From contig NC_059537.1 in assembly GCF_905220415.1 (NCBI RefSeq), forward strand, positions 2,469,989-2,533,988: DNA of 64,000 nucleotides, written 5' to 3'. Below are positions 23,501 through 35,700 of the stretch, piece by piece. The notes under the pieces are model-generated. The model worked only from the letters and a program-made list of their open reading frames with translations, ran no database searches and was not told where the DNA came from. Made by a program: the position numbers and the translations under genes. Position 1 is the stretch's first letter, and each line of letters begins with the position of its first letter. The DNA is from Colias croceus. Lineage: Eukaryota; Arthropoda; Insecta; Lepidoptera; Pieridae.

Positions 23501-24341
23501 TTTATTATTATGAATACTGAATCTATGATAATCTTCTACTTTATTTGGCTTCTTCGACCTGAAACGCTAACACTTTTTTGGCCTCATAATTAAACGAGTA
23601 CTTAAGTAATTTTGTAATTAAGTAACAAACTATATAAAAGTATTTACAGATATATACATTTATCACATATATTTTTATCTTCTGCAGCTGCTGAAAATAA
23701 AAGGCTTTTCAATTCATAAGTATCTACCGCTTTTTCTTTCCCTCTAAACATTCTTTAATAGGTAAAATTTTTAATGAATTTCAAACCAGCCTTTACTATA
23801 TGCATTGTGCATTTCATAACTCAGTATTATGCAAATAACAGTGTCCTCTACGATTACAAGAACATAACATTCCATTGTATGTATAATAGTTTACAGTGTG
23901 ACGTCAGGGTAATCGACTGGCAGACTGCACGGTCAAATGGATTACCCGGTACATTGTGTCTAGTATATTCTGTTTAAAAAATATGTTATAACTCTACAAG
24001 GCTTGAAAATGAAATATTTAAATAGGTTTAATCTTACGTAACCCGTCCACAGAGATTAGTTAATAAAATTCCATTTTTATACAACCCCAACAGCTTTGCC
24101 AAAATAATATCCCAGATTTGCCAAAGCTTTGTTGCCATTGATCCTCAGGTTGTAGGTTAAAAATTTTGATTTTGTCTCAAAATTAAAAAAAATAATACTT
24201 AACATATAAAATCGCAAGATATTTTACACAGAATATAAAATACATGGAGCGTACATTAAAAGTCGTTATATTTGACTCAGTCCAATTGGCTTAATTGAAT
24301 TAATTTGACCGACGCAGTCAAACGTATATATGTATGGCTTT
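20549..24341. other. AT-rich intergenic or intron DNA
   Basis: No supported exon. The only structural item noticed is the hairpin at 22811-22839. Confidence 0.5.
22811..22839. repeat. Overlapping hairpin and palindrome
   Basis: AATTATCGTA-TTTG-TACGATAATT is a perfect 10-bp stem with a 4-base loop. Its right arm overlaps a perfect 14-bp palindrome, ACGATAATTATCGT (22826-22839). Confidence 0.8.
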
Positions 24342-24355
24342 AAAGGTCACACAGA

Positions 24356-25619
24356 CAAACTGTACACTCTCGGCGTGCCAGACAGTCTCGTGTTCATCAT
24401 ACGAGACTTCTTGTCTAACCGGTCCTTTCGCTACAGATTAGACGGCACGCTCTCGTCTTCACGTCCCATCCAGGCCGGAGTCCCTCAGGGCTCCGTCTTG
24501 TCGCCCCTCCTATTCGCGCTATACACTAGCGACATCCCAAAGCACGATAAAGTGCAATTATCCCTCTTCGCGGACGACACGGCACTCTACGTGTCGAGTC
24601 CATACCGCAAAAGAATAGCTCCACTCCTACAATCCGCGACCGATGCATTAGGCAAATGGTTTCGCAAATGGGGTATCACTGTGAACCCCGACAAGAGCGC
24701 CGCCGTGCTCTTCAGGCGCGGCGGCCCCGAGGCCATAGATAGTGTCAAACTCTATGGCCAAGCCATTCCATGGCAAAAGCACACTAAATTCTTAGGCGTC
24801 ACTCTAGACGCACACATGTCATTTAAAGCCCACATTAAGGCAGTCCGTAAGAAAGCCAGCTATGTCCTTAGCCGGCTCTATTACCTTATTAACAGACGCA
24901 GTAAAATGTCCCTTAAAAATAAGGTGACACTTTACAAAACGGTGGTCCGTCCAATCCTCACTTATAGTAGTGTAGTTTTCGCGCATTGCGCTCCCAGCTC
25001 CATACACAAGCTCCAGACGATTCAGTCGCGGTTCATGAGAACAGCGACTGGAGCGCCCTGGTTCGTGCGTAGCGTGGACCTACATAGGGACTTAGAACTC
25101 CCCACCATAGCCCAATGGATGAAGCAAGCGTCTAAGCGCTACTTCGACAAGGCTAAAAACCACCCTAACCCATTGGTGACAAAGGCCATCGCATACGTCG
25201 CGAAACCCGATCCCACTCATCGTCGTAGGCGGCCGAGACATGTCTTGGACGACTCCGACGATGATATTACCAAAGCTAACGCACGGCTAGACTCGGCGAT
25301 TGAAGCCCAACGTCGAACAAACCGCGACACCCACCGCACACACCACAGCAGAAAGCGTACACCGTCTTCGCCGGCGAAGACGAGGTCCCTTGTTCCGCGT
25401 TCCCGCGCCCACCCGGGTGAGCGCCCGTCCGATTAGGGCCCTTCTGGCCTCCTCCACTCAAGCGACAGCTCAAGCCGAGGTTCGTGGTCCCCGTCAAGGG
25501 GGGACGCCCTTGTGCATGTCGCTACCAGGGTGAACCTTCAGTTCACCCCCGCGTCCGCGTTAAAATGTAGAAGCCCTTCTGGCTAACATTGAGAAACACC
25601 ATACAAAAAAAAAAAAAAA
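24356..25619 (+). mobile_element. Jockey-clade LINE, 5'-truncated, recent insertion
   Basis: Flanked by an exact 14-bp target duplication AAAGGTCACACAGA (24342-24355 and 25620-25633), with a poly(A) tail at 25605-25622. The reading frame runs without interruption from the truncation point to the stop at 25434-25436. It holds the later reverse transcriptase motifs: AGVPQGSVLSPLLF, the catalytic FADD in LFADDTALYV, GVTLD, and the thumb region ('LYKTVVRPILTYSSVVFA'), ending in a basic Arg/His/Ser-rich tail. ORF1, the endonuclease and the N-terminal half of the polymerase are absent, so it cannot move alone. The ATG at 24330 belongs to flanking DNA and is not a real start. The intact frame and exact duplication mark a young copy. 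Confidence 0.95.
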
Positions 25620-25633
25620 AAAGGTCACACAGA

Positions 25634-26530
25634 GCAATTTGGCAAATTTTATTATGAAATTATATCGTTATACGATCCAATATGCTCCAAGTAATTACTT
25701 TGTACAATGTAGTACATTGTACATGTCTGTAGGTAATCAAAGAGATAGAATACTAAGGTTTCATAGGTATAATAGCTTTATGCGATTATTCCCCAAAGGA
25801 GACTGCTTATATAGACTCCGGTCCGAATATTTAATTTTGGTCCGATACTTCATACTTGTAATGAGCCGAATCACCTCTAGATCTCCACCATAGTAAAAAG
25901 AGTTTTACTATGTTTCCACTGATGGCTAGGAAAGATAACCAGGATAACACAACATAATTTTTGAAGTGTAATCTACGAGTAATAAAAGGGCATACTAAAA
26001 ATAGAATAATAATTTGAAAGCCCGGAAACAAATACTAATTTTCAAAACTAGATATCATAGTTACAAAATCATCACACTATACACACAGTTGACAGATATG
26101 TACTACGTACATACAGTTAGGAAACTAAGCCCCCCCATGAAATTATGACGTATAGCTATATAGGGCTGTTACTTTTTGACATTTAACCGACTTGAAAAAT
26201 AAAGGAGAAGGTTATCAATTCGGCCTGTATATTTCTGTTTGCTTTTTTTCACAGTTGATTTTGTGGTAATTTGGAGATTAAAACCCGTTAAAATACAAAA
26301 ATGGTGTAGCCTAAATATGAATTTACAAGAAGAAACAATCCGAATTAATACAGCTTGTAAAAGTAAATACGTTTTTATCAGTGCTATATTTCGAAATCTA
26401 GTTTTGTTATGGACGCCGAAGGCTATTTAATGTACCTAAATTATTTATAATGCTTGATATTTGTATTAAACATATATTCAATAATTATTTTAAACCAGAA
26501 TTTACAATACTTGTATGTAGGTATACCTAC
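25634..26530. other. AT-rich DNA, no gene seen
   Basis: Several frames of 60-85 codons overlap on both strands, none with recognisable content. Confidence 0.5.
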
Positions 26531-26533
26531 TAA

Positions 26534-27274
26534 GGGCCGATTTTTCAATGCCCAGATAAATAGTCTAATAACTACCCCTCGAATAGATTTATTCAATTGC
26601 TTATCTAACTCATAACGGCTCGCCTATTTTTCAATCGTGATTTATTTGATGAATAACTATCTGACCAAATATTTCCATATTGGCAGCTCTGCTCTTGGAG
26701 TGGCGAAACAAACATATTAAATTAGTCAGGTTAGAGCGGGATAGAGTCAACTTGCAATATGTCAACAACCGTCATTATGACTCACGTGATCACGTCAGGA
26801 GTGCATTTTAAGTTTATCTTGTGTTCTATGATTGTTGATTATTGTTTTGATTCGAGTAAAGAGTTTTGATTAAATTTGTGTTAAAATTTATATATTTTAC
26901 GATGGAAACGACATAAAGGCAGCGTCCGGCAAATTTTCAATGGCATGATCATCAGTAGGTACTATCAAAAACATCAATTTCAATATGATTTAAATTGATA
27001 ATTATTTTATAGAAAGAGGCTTTATTGTAAAAATTCTACGCTCTATGTTATTACATACGAAAATATCCCAAATTTGACGCGTCAGTTGTCAACTCAAACG
27101 TCTAATCGTCGAATAGCACGCTATCTGGCCGTTGGAGCAGCAGATAGATTTATTCCTCAAATAACGTAGTTATTCGATAGATAAGTCCTATTCGTCTATT
27201 GAAAAATTGAATATTTTGTTAACTGAAGAATAAAGTCTATCTAGCTGTTTATCTGGGCATTGAAAAATCGGCTC
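26534..27274. mobile_element. Harbinger-like MITE, 741 bp
   Basis: The terminal inverted repeats match almost exactly over about 28 bp: left 'gggccgatttttcaatgccc', right (reversed) 'gagccgatttttcaatgccc', both continuing 'agataaa'. The flanking TAA at 26531-26533 and 27275-27277 is a 3-bp target duplication. GG(G)CC-type ends with a TWA duplication are characteristic of the PIF/Harbinger superfamily. Subterminal words such as 'gatagatttattc' recur near both ends. No transposase frame. Confidence 0.88.
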
Positions 27275-27277
27275 TAA

Positions 27278-28922
27278 ATTATTTTTAAAACGATAAATTA
27301 AATTAAATTAAAAAACACAAAATATGCAAAAATAAATTAAAATTATTATTATACGAGCATAGAACCTCTACCTTTTTGTTTTAGGAAGAAAAAGAAAATA
27401 GTTTGACAGGCTTAGTGCTTGACAAAGTGGAGACGCCACGTATCGATAAAAATACAATAATTATAATATCTATCTTTTTCTTCCCTAATATTTACGTAAT
27501 TATGCACATAAATTTAAACAAGATTTTTTTAAGATTTCCTTTTTTTATATTTTCGTGCTCTTCTAGATTGCGTAAAAATAGATGCGACCTTTGAACAGAC
27601 TGGACTCCTAATAGTGACTATTTGTAGCTATCATTTTGGTAGAAAATATGTCAACTTAATTTAAAACTCATGCTGCCATATCTATAGAAATTAAAAAATA
27701 GTCTCTTTTTAACTTGTAGTCAGATACGGTATTTACAAATATATTTATTGAAATGGCTACAAACTGGAACAATCGATATTTATTTAATGTGAATTGACAT
27801 CACTTTAAACTTTTTTCCATACTATATTCAAAATCTATGGATGTGTCACCCGCTACTATCGATCCCCCTCAATACCCTCGAAAACACGCTTGATGGGGGG
27901 GGGAGACATTTCGAACATTTTGTATGAAGTTTCCTTACTGTATGTATCTGTATATTGTGCTATACATGACGATGACTTGTAGTTCCTAGATAGATAAATG
28001 TCTAAACTCTGGCTGATTCTTATCAATAACGTTATCGACTGATAGGTAACTATTTACGGTGTCAAAATTATCATAAACGAGTATATCGTTTTAAAAATTC
28101 CATGAAACGAAAACCCTCGATAGAGATATACCTAGGTATATGTGAAGAGGTTAGATAATATTAAAGGGCGCATGCATAAGAAGCACATTGTAATACAAAT
28201 ATAACCCACTAAACGCAAAGGAAATGAGGACTTCTAAAAGAGAATAAATGTCAGAAAACGACAGGATCCGACCTACAAAGTATCACTCTCCAAGAGAAAC
28301 TTTCTCTATATATATTATAAAACTAATAAGATTCCTTATTTTTAGAATTAACCAATTAAATAAATCGATCACATCTCTGAATCTTTAACGAAGAAATTGT
28401 CCATCTACGTACTTTCAAGCTCAACAACCGCAATACGCAATTTTTATCAGCAATTACCTAATTATCGATAACATTGAATGAAACATTTCTTTATTGAATA
28501 ATTATATCGTATGATACTATAGCTGTACGTTTTATTTGACGTCAGTCTTCTGTCCAATGGTTGTGAGTTACGTGGACATAATAAAAGGGAAATAGTACGT
28601 AGTGTCCGTTGATTTATTGATTGTAATGTTTGGGGCTTCTTGGTACAGTGGATGACGCATGAGCGTTAAATGGTCGTGGATGTGGTCCCCGATAGACATA
28701 AATGAAATCTTGCAAGGAAAAGAAGTCCTAAAAGAAATCTCTAACCTCTGTGGTGCTAGAGACAGAGACAGAGAAAGTATGGTCGGAAGAATGTAAAAAA
28801 TAAAGTGTATTACAAAATATAGGTACATATTATATTAGTAAACGATAAAAATATAATGTATTAATGAACTAGGCAATATAATATAGCATACTAGAAATCA
28901 AAATATTCAAATTCTGTTTCTT
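27278..28922. other. AT-rich DNA, no gene seen
   Basis: Nothing recognised beyond a short G run and low-complexity stretches. Confidence 0.5.
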
Positions 28923-30206
28923 AAATGTCCGTATTTATGCAAAATGGAACCACTCGACAAATTTGCTTTTTTACGTTTCTTGAAGAATACTCATTTAAAA
29001 GTGGTCTAAATTCTTATACAAACAAGAACCACATGATTTTTACCTTGGAAACAAGGTATACTAAAAGCAGAAAGGAACCACCAGCAACAACGAATAATAC
29101 ATATGAAGCAAAACCGAACCACAGCACAGCAGGACTACTTTGTTCAAACAAATAAACGATATTACTATCATGTCACTTTATACAAAACAGATCCGCACTT
29201 ACTTGGTACCATTATACATTACACATATTTCTATGAATTACAATTATTTTTAATACACAAAATGGAACCAGGTTTCTTTGGTATGGATATGCGTAAAATA
29301 TATTCATAATTTAATCGTAATTTTTTATTGCAAAATAAAACCACAAGCATTCGGTTCTATCATGCATAAATAAATATTGTAAAACATCCTGAAACCCATC
29401 ATCGCTATAGGGTACCAAATGCCTTGACTTGTTACAATGCTTCTCATCTTTAAACAACAATTTTATAACTTAAATAGCTCAAAGTGCTTAAATAGCTTAA
29501 ATAACTCCAATTTTTAAAGTAAAACGTCGAACATCTGTCAATATAGGTGATATTCAGCGAAGTAGTTCGAATACCTACGTGACGGCCGTTTTTTTTTCTC
29601 CGCGAAGTAAGTTCTATTGTTTTTGTTAACTACCTTTAAAATTAAATGTGAAAATGTTTAGTAATAAATAAATAGACAAGCAATTGGTAAGAAAAGCATT
29701 GGAGACGAAAACCGAAGATAAAATGAAGATACAACGGGTAAGTAGTTTTATTAATGCATTTAAGTACATATTGAATCTGAGATGCAGGTACGCTTTATCC
29801 ACTTTTGATTCATTCCCGATTGTGGAGTGATTTTACAATTTTAATTTTAATTTAAAACATTAAGTAATTACAAGAGGAATCTTCTGTGGATTTACGTCTG
29901 TTGTTGTTCACGAAGGCGAGTCGAAAAGAGTCATTTTGTTAGGATTCATCTGTCATTGTGAGATGAAACTACTAAACCCTGTTTTAAAAATAACTGTCGA
30001 TGATCTAGGTCTACCTACTATTTTAGTAAAATACGTTTCGATTCAGATTCAGTACAGTACATTCAGCGTATATAATTATTTATTTGATTTTAAAACTCGC
30101 GCTGCCACTGTTTTGACCGGAACAAGGCCCTAGTCCGCGAAATTCAAAATTTAAACAAGTTTATTTAATTTTTTGCTAGGTTTGGTCACTGTTGCGTATG
30201 ATTTGT

Positions 30207-30511
30207 AGGGTTCCGTACCCAAAGAGTAAAACGAGACCCTATTACTAAGACCCCGCTGTCCGTCAGTCTGTCCCTCTGTCTCATGAGACAGAGCTAACTA
30301 TCACGGTTCATGAACCGCAATAGTTAGACAATTGAAATTTTCATTGATGATGTATTTCTGATGCCGCTGTAACAACAAATACTAAAAAACAGAATAAAAT
30401 AAATATTAAAGAGGCTCCTATACAATAAACCGTGATTTTTTTGCCGTTTTTTTAGATAATGGTACGGAACTCTTCGTTGCGCGAGTCCGACTCACACTTA
30501 GCCAGTTTTTT
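30207..30511 (+). repeat. 'GGGTTCCGTA' lepidopteran repeat, divergent short subfamily
   Basis: Begins 'agggttccgtacccaaagag', ends 'gcgcgagtccgactcacact' followed by 'tagccagttttt'. It has the same two ends as the longer family copies but a different middle (a 'gatgtatttctgatgccgct' core), so it is a sister subfamily. No coding capacity. Confidence 0.8.
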
Positions 30512-30649
30512 GTACATGGTGCATGTACCTACAACATACTTAGTCGTCTAGTAGGAACACGGCTTTATAAGAACAAATAATATTTTGCTGTCGCCATATA
30601 CCTACGTATAAAAGTCACGCAGCTTTATTGTTTTGATTTAAAGCTTTTT

Positions 30650-31232
30650 AGGGTTCCGTAGCCAAAATGGCAAAAACGGAACCCTTATAGTTTCGTCATG
30701 TCCGTCTGTCCGTCTGTCCGTCTGTCCGTCTGTCACAGCCGATTTACTCGGAAACTATAAGTACTACAGTGATGAAATTTGATGGGAATATGTGTTGTAT
30801 GAACCGCTACAAAAATATGACACTAAATAGTAAAAAAAAGAATTGGGGGTGGGGCCCCCCATACATGTAACTGAGGGATGAAATTTTTTTTTTCGATGTA
30901 CATACCCGTGTGGGGTATCAATGGAAAGGTCTTTTAAAATGATATAAAGTTTTCTAAAAAACATTTTTCTTAAAGTGAACGGTTTTTGAGATATCAGCTC
31001 TCAAAGTCGTAAAAAGTATGTCCCCCCCCCTCTATTTTTATAACTACGGGGTATAAAATTCTAAAAAAAATAGAGGTGATGCATGCTAATTAACTCTTTC
31101 AACGATTTTTGGTTTGATCAAAGTATCTCTTATAGTTTTTGAGATAGGTTGATTTAACTGTAATTTTGGTTTTATATTTGCTGCTACGGAACCCTTTGTG
31201 CGCGAGCCCAACTCGCACTTGGCCGGTTTTTT
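30650..31232 (+). repeat. 'GGGTTCCGTA' repeat, long subfamily, copy 1
   Basis: Near-identical to 51154-51734 (+) and 54525-55193 (-). The left end AGGGTTCCGTAGC is the exact inverse of GCTACGGAACCCT near the right end (31183-31195), and the first 35 bases fold on themselves (GGGTTCCGT / ACGGAACCC). A (GTCC/GTCT)n stretch follows. The antisense strand holds a 66-codon frame (30964-30764) identical in protein sequence in all three copies. Its T-rich right end directly supplies the pyrimidine tract of the acceptor at 31245. Confidence 0.92.
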
Positions 31233-31245
31233 CTTTTTATTACAG

Positions 31246-31448
31246 AAGATAACAAAGAATACAATACGTCGATACCTTTGGAAAAGTTTTCTTCACCTTC
31301 AAGCGATATTCAGGCCATATTACATCTCATTCCACAAGATGCACAGAGTTTTTATAACGGTCTCATTAGTGATGATGCAATAGAAGACCACATAGATGGA
31401 CTAGACACGGTGGATTTTGAAATCCAATTTGATGATAACGTCGAATAA
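31246..31448 (+). CDS. Orphan terminal exon, acidic protein C-terminus
   Basis: After a good acceptor (ttctttttattacag, ending at 31245) there is an uninterrupted frame of 67 codons to TAA at 31446-31448. It begins (x)AA GAT AAC and reads EDNKEYNTSIPLEKFSSPSS, continuing to an acidic end, DFEIQFDDNVE. The composition is protein-like, not AT noise. The upstream exon must end with one extra base. The possible exon end at 29740 (ATGAAGATACAACGG before GTAAGT) has the wrong phase for a direct join. It lies inside the candidate transposon 28923-31820 and may be the end of its gene, or a host exon. Family not recognised. Confidence 0.45.
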
Positions 31449-31824
31449 ACGTCCTCCATAAGTATTATTTTATATATTTTTTTAATTAAACCTTTATTAC
31501 GATATTATAAATACATAGTTTCATTTATATCATTAAATCCCTGGGTTGTGGTTCTTTTTTGTATAAGAGAAAACCTATCATTTGATAAATGTTAAAAGGA
31601 ACCACATGCACATTTTCTTAATTATCTAGAAAGTTTAAGAGTATTCAGAGCAAATTTATATACACATACTTAAATAAGTAATTTATCAATGAATTTAAAT
31701 AAAATAAATATTAATTTTACTTCATCTAACAGAGCTGCAAATGTTTTTGTAAATCCTTTGATATCTCAGAAGTGCGTGTTTGCTGGGTGGTTCCTTTTTG
31801 CTTAAATACGGACAAATTTCTTCA

Positions 31825-33144
31825 TGAAGCTACCTTTAAATAATTATTGTCGTGGGTCCATAGAAAAAATAATTATTACTTTTTCCTAAATAAAAACTTA
31901 CTTTTATTCGTCTTATGCCATATCAATTCTTACGATTAATACCTATGTTATTACAGATGTTAGAGTTTCCATGCGAATTAATGCACATGGCTAACACGTC
32001 ATTTTACACTTGAATATGCATTTTAAATTCACGAAGATATTGTCAATTGTGTTGAATTTTATTGCCACTTTAAAATATATTTCTATACATTTATATATTA
32101 TAGAACTGCTTTTTACTAGTCTCGTTTTTCTGTGACGGAAATCTGAGCAAGATTGATTTTGTATTTCTTGCAAAGATGCCAAATCTTAACAGGGCATAGG
32201 TACTTTTTGTGTCGCTTCAAAACACTTCAGTTACAGTTACGTAACCCTCATGGATAAATGTTTAATTTTAAATTTCGTAGTTAAGCTTCAACTCTTGTAC
32301 TTCCTGTAAAAAATGTAATTTATCTACCTATCATTTTTGTCTAGGTTTCAACTTCACTTGTAAATGAAAAAATATAGTTACCAACATTTCCAAGCCACTG
32401 TCAAAGTTTAGTAGATATTAGAAGAAGTAATTGTAACAAATTTTTATTTTTTTTATAATGAATTAAAATTCCCTTAAGGAATTAAATTCTGGTAATTAAA
32501 ATTTACCTAAAATGTGGTTTAAACCCTTTTATTTGTTACATGCCGACTCAGGGGGCAAAATACAGTTCGAATGATATCTCAAAGTAGGAAGTTAAATTTA
32601 ACTAAAGTAGTTGTGACTAAATGCACCGGCACGCGCTGCGGGTGACTTTTACTATTTGCATAGATGCATCTTGGTCCAGGGTTGCTGTCGTGAAGTTAAT
32701 TATAAATAAATAATTGAAATACTACAGTTACACACGAAGCATATGACACAGAACGTACGGCTAAGCCCTCAGAATAAAAATTGAACCTTTTGTAACCAAG
32801 CTTTCTAATGATAAAAGCATTTAAAAAATACTCATTTTTATCTACAGCAACTTCCCGTCAGGAAGTGGTTTTTTGTCAGGAAGTTGTGTTTTTCCGTAGC
32901 TACTGAACAAACGTTCATCTTACAAATGCAAGTGTTGTATTATGTGAATGGTTAAAAACGAAATAAAACAGCAAGTATAATGCCACTTCTAAAAATCGTA
33001 CCCAATAGCCAGATAAGATATTTATTATCTCTTGATACCAATATACCAAGTCAAAGTCAAAGTCAATGGAATAGATACAAATCTTGCGGTCATAGATACA
33101 GATATAAAAAACTCAACTATTTTTCCTCAGATTCAGATATTAAA
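31825..33144. other. AT-rich DNA, no gene seen
   Basis: No supported exon or second-copy repeat noticed. Confidence 0.5.
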
Positions 33145-33226
33145 ACTCAGCCCCCGGAATCACAGACACAATAGAAAATCTATTGTGTCGTGGCCTGATC
33201 GGGCCGCTCGGGGCTCATTGGGTTAA
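33145..33226 (+). repeat. Short fold-back repeat, copy 1
   Basis: About 82 bp from 'actcagcccccggaatcaca' to 'ggggctcattgggttaat'. The centre is a perfect 10-bp stem, GACACAATAG-aaaat-CTATTGTGTC, and the outer parts (GCCCC / GGGGC) pair loosely. The reverse-oriented second copy is at 60390-60470, in an arginine kinase intron. Confidence 0.85.
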
Positions 33227-33998
33227 TATTATATAAAAAATTGAAATTAATGCCAACCCTTGTAAGTGCAATAAATATTTCACAGAATAGAACTTCGTAA
33301 CTTCACCACATGCGCCTGCGCATTGGTCTGCACTTATTAGAATAGACGTTTATCTTCGTCATGGACAAAGTTTATTGCCTTATCTTGAAACCATGGCTAA
33401 TCCAGCTAAGACTTCTAATTAAAATTGCTTAAATGTTGTTTAACGTTCACCAAAATTTAAAATTTCAATTAAGGCCCAATTTCAGGACCAAAAGACCGAT
33501 TTACATGGAGGTTTATTAAAATAAATTGTTAGTATTTTTCCATGCAGGTTAACCTATTTGACTGAGAATTGAAAACATTATTTAACATATTAGTTAGGTA
33601 GAATATTAAAAAACATATACTAGGAGGTGTATTGAGCTGATCGTTTGTAAAATTGATCCAATAATAGAAAGATTTCTATAATCATCGAATGCGGGCAGAA
33701 CATGCTGTTTGTTATCTAATGATTTGTGAGAAGCTTTAGAATAATGAAGCGGATATCTGAATCAAATTTAATCAAATGCACGTTCAGAAATTTGATAAGT
33801 TCCCTCTCGCAATCATCTATGTGGGTTGACGACCAAATCGCGTCGAGACGAGACTAATGGCAATTCGCCGTTTCCTGACTAGTTGCGCGGACGCAGAGTT
33901 CGTTTATTTGCTCTCAACGCTCGAAGGGGCTGCTTACAAATTGTAATCGTTATTTGGATTGATGGATATTGTCTTAGATTTAATAATAACCATGCCAA
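33227..33998. other. AT-rich DNA, no gene seen
   Basis: Nothing recognised. Confidence 0.45.
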
Positions 33999-34090
33999 AG
34001 GAAATTCTGCAGACGTTGCGACCCTTACGCAATGTCTGCAGATTTTCCTCTAAGAATTTGATAAGGCTTTCTACAACAACACTGTTGTAG
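33999..34090. repeat. Two consecutive hairpins
   Basis: First: arms 33999-34020 and 34028-34049 (22 bp, 20 paired, around CTGCAGAC...), loop ACCCTTA. Second: CTACAACA-acac-TGTTGTAG at 34071-34090. The arm length of the first recalls a small-RNA duplex, but the loop is short. Confidence 0.75.
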
Positions 34091-35700
34091 ATGTAGATTT
34101 TATTTAGTACTTTTTGTATTTTTTTTTCAGATATCTGCGGTAAAATGAATCCCAATTTTAATAATTACGTGCATATCTATAACGTGTCTAACGCTATATT
34201 ATAGTTCAATGATGAATGAGCAGTATTAGTTCATTAAAAGATGTACTATAAAAAGGCCAGTTTTCTGGACTTAAAAAATAATACTGGTATCCAATTTAGT
34301 TCTTTAATATGAATCTGCACTGCATCACTTATTTACTTACGAAAATATCTTCATCAATAGCACGTACGATGCGATATTAATACATCATATCTCTAGAGAT
34401 GAGTTCCTAATTGAAACGAGCGGATTACGGAGAGAACGGAAATATGAGAGATCGAAAAATAATTTGTTTATTGGGTTTTTCCAATATAACATTGCACATA
34501 CTTCTTATATTATAAATCCAAAAGCTTGTGCGGATATGAAGATATTTATTTATAGCGATCGACTTTGATATAATTTTGGTATGATAGATTTTGGTCTAAG
34601 ATAATGAATATTATAGGCTACTTTTTGCCTAATATTGGACTGGAATTTCGATTTTGTATTTAAATATGTAAATAAGAATACATTAGTGAAGTGAACATAA
34701 CCTTAAAATAATATTTACACACATTTAAATATTTAGTTTATCGGGTAATTTATTTTGCTTACTGCTGTTGTTGAAAAATCCCCATCTACAGAGTACAGAG
34801 CTCTAGATTTACTATTTCCTGTAGGAAATAATTTATTATTCACAAATGTTTGTAGCGTGTTTATAGCAAATTGCATAATGTTAAGGAGGAATCAATTTTA
34901 ACGCCCACAACTGGGATTTATTTCACGCCTACCCGGGAGGTTGTCGGTCCGGCTGATTTATTTCTATCTGTCCATTTTTGTGCAGGCATTTATTTATTGA
35001 TGGATGCATAATGCACTTTATAGTAGTCTTCACTGAATAATTTTGAAAATGAAATAAAAAATTAATCGAAATTTTTAGTAGGTAGGTTAAACTGGGTTTA
35101 ATAGTTTACACCGCGTTTTGAAGTGACTTCGCGCGTTGAGAGTAAAATTTCAAGATCGCGTCATGGCAATACCGTCATGTCATGGAGTATGATTTCGAAT
35201 TTGGTATCTTTGATTCTTGCCAATGAAGTTTCACTTCTGACACGTGTACTCGGCTTTTTTATTCGATTGACATGATCATCCAAAACCGATCACTCACGAC
35301 TCCCAACAAGCAAACATCTCCCTTGACACGCATAACATGTCTCGCTATCGTACCTGAACTTCCGCTAAGATCAATAAACTGTTGTTTAAAAGCGTTCAAG
35401 GCGGCTAGGTGCCGTCTTCAGCGAGCTGGCCCTCAGCCAAGACGAGGGTTGTATCTCGTACTGCCAAAACACCATCGGATGCCAGATTCTACGGCTAATG
35501 GACCGATCGACTTGCAAAGGTCGAATGGTTGGGAGCCGCAGACTGCTCTGGTGGATTTAATTGTTCAATCTATTATCAGCTCTGGATCTATTATCGTTTA
35601 GCCTTAAGTTCCGGCTTTGTGATTCTATGGAAGGTTTCATTAAAATTAAATGGTAATGAAATTATGTTAAATCTCAACATTTCTGAATTCTGATATATCT
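34091..35700. other. AT-rich DNA with one dispersed repeat, no gene seen
   Basis: Contains the 60-bp repeat at 35131-35190. A 109-codon frame at 35272-35601 has a GC-richer middle, but no recognisable domain and no exon boundaries. Confidence 0.4.
35131..35190 (+). repeat. 60-bp dispersed repeat, copy 1
   Basis: 'agagtaaaatttcaagatcg' followed by 'cgtcatggcaataccgt' and 'gtcatggagta' recurs in reverse at 46023-46082 with a few changes. Ends not resolved; part of an unknown element. Confidence 0.8.

Larger units (their letters stand above)
28923..31820. mobile_element. Candidate DNA transposon with inverted ends and GGAACCAC subterminal repeats
   Basis: The left end 'tgtccgtatttatgcaaaat' plus GGAACCAC (28926-28953) is matched in inverse at the right end (31787-31815, reversed: 'tgtccgtatttaagcaaaaa' plus GGAACCAC). 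Variants of (A)AGGAACCACA recur inside both ends: at about 29018, 29073, 29110 and 29266 on the left, and 31549 and 31596 on the right. Dense subterminal repeats of this kind are usual transposase-binding sites. About 900 bp of the interior is taken up by two later repeats (30207-30511 and 30650-31232). The orphan exon at 31246-31448 could belong to its gene. The target duplication is not resolved and the superfamily is unknown. Confidence 0.5.

Noticed and set aside
29680..29745. Possible exon ending ATGAAGATACAACGG before GTAAGT as first exon for 31246
   Set aside because: The phases do not match for a direct join (phase 0 against a need for one base), so no gene model could be supported.
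30764..30964. 66-codon frame repeated in three places as a possible conserved small gene
   Set aside because: It lies antisense in a repeat whose non-coding parts are equally conserved, so identity reflects recent copying and not selection on protein.
35272..35601. 109-codon open frame
   Set aside because: GC-richer middle looked coding, but there is no start or splice context, no known motif and no second copy.
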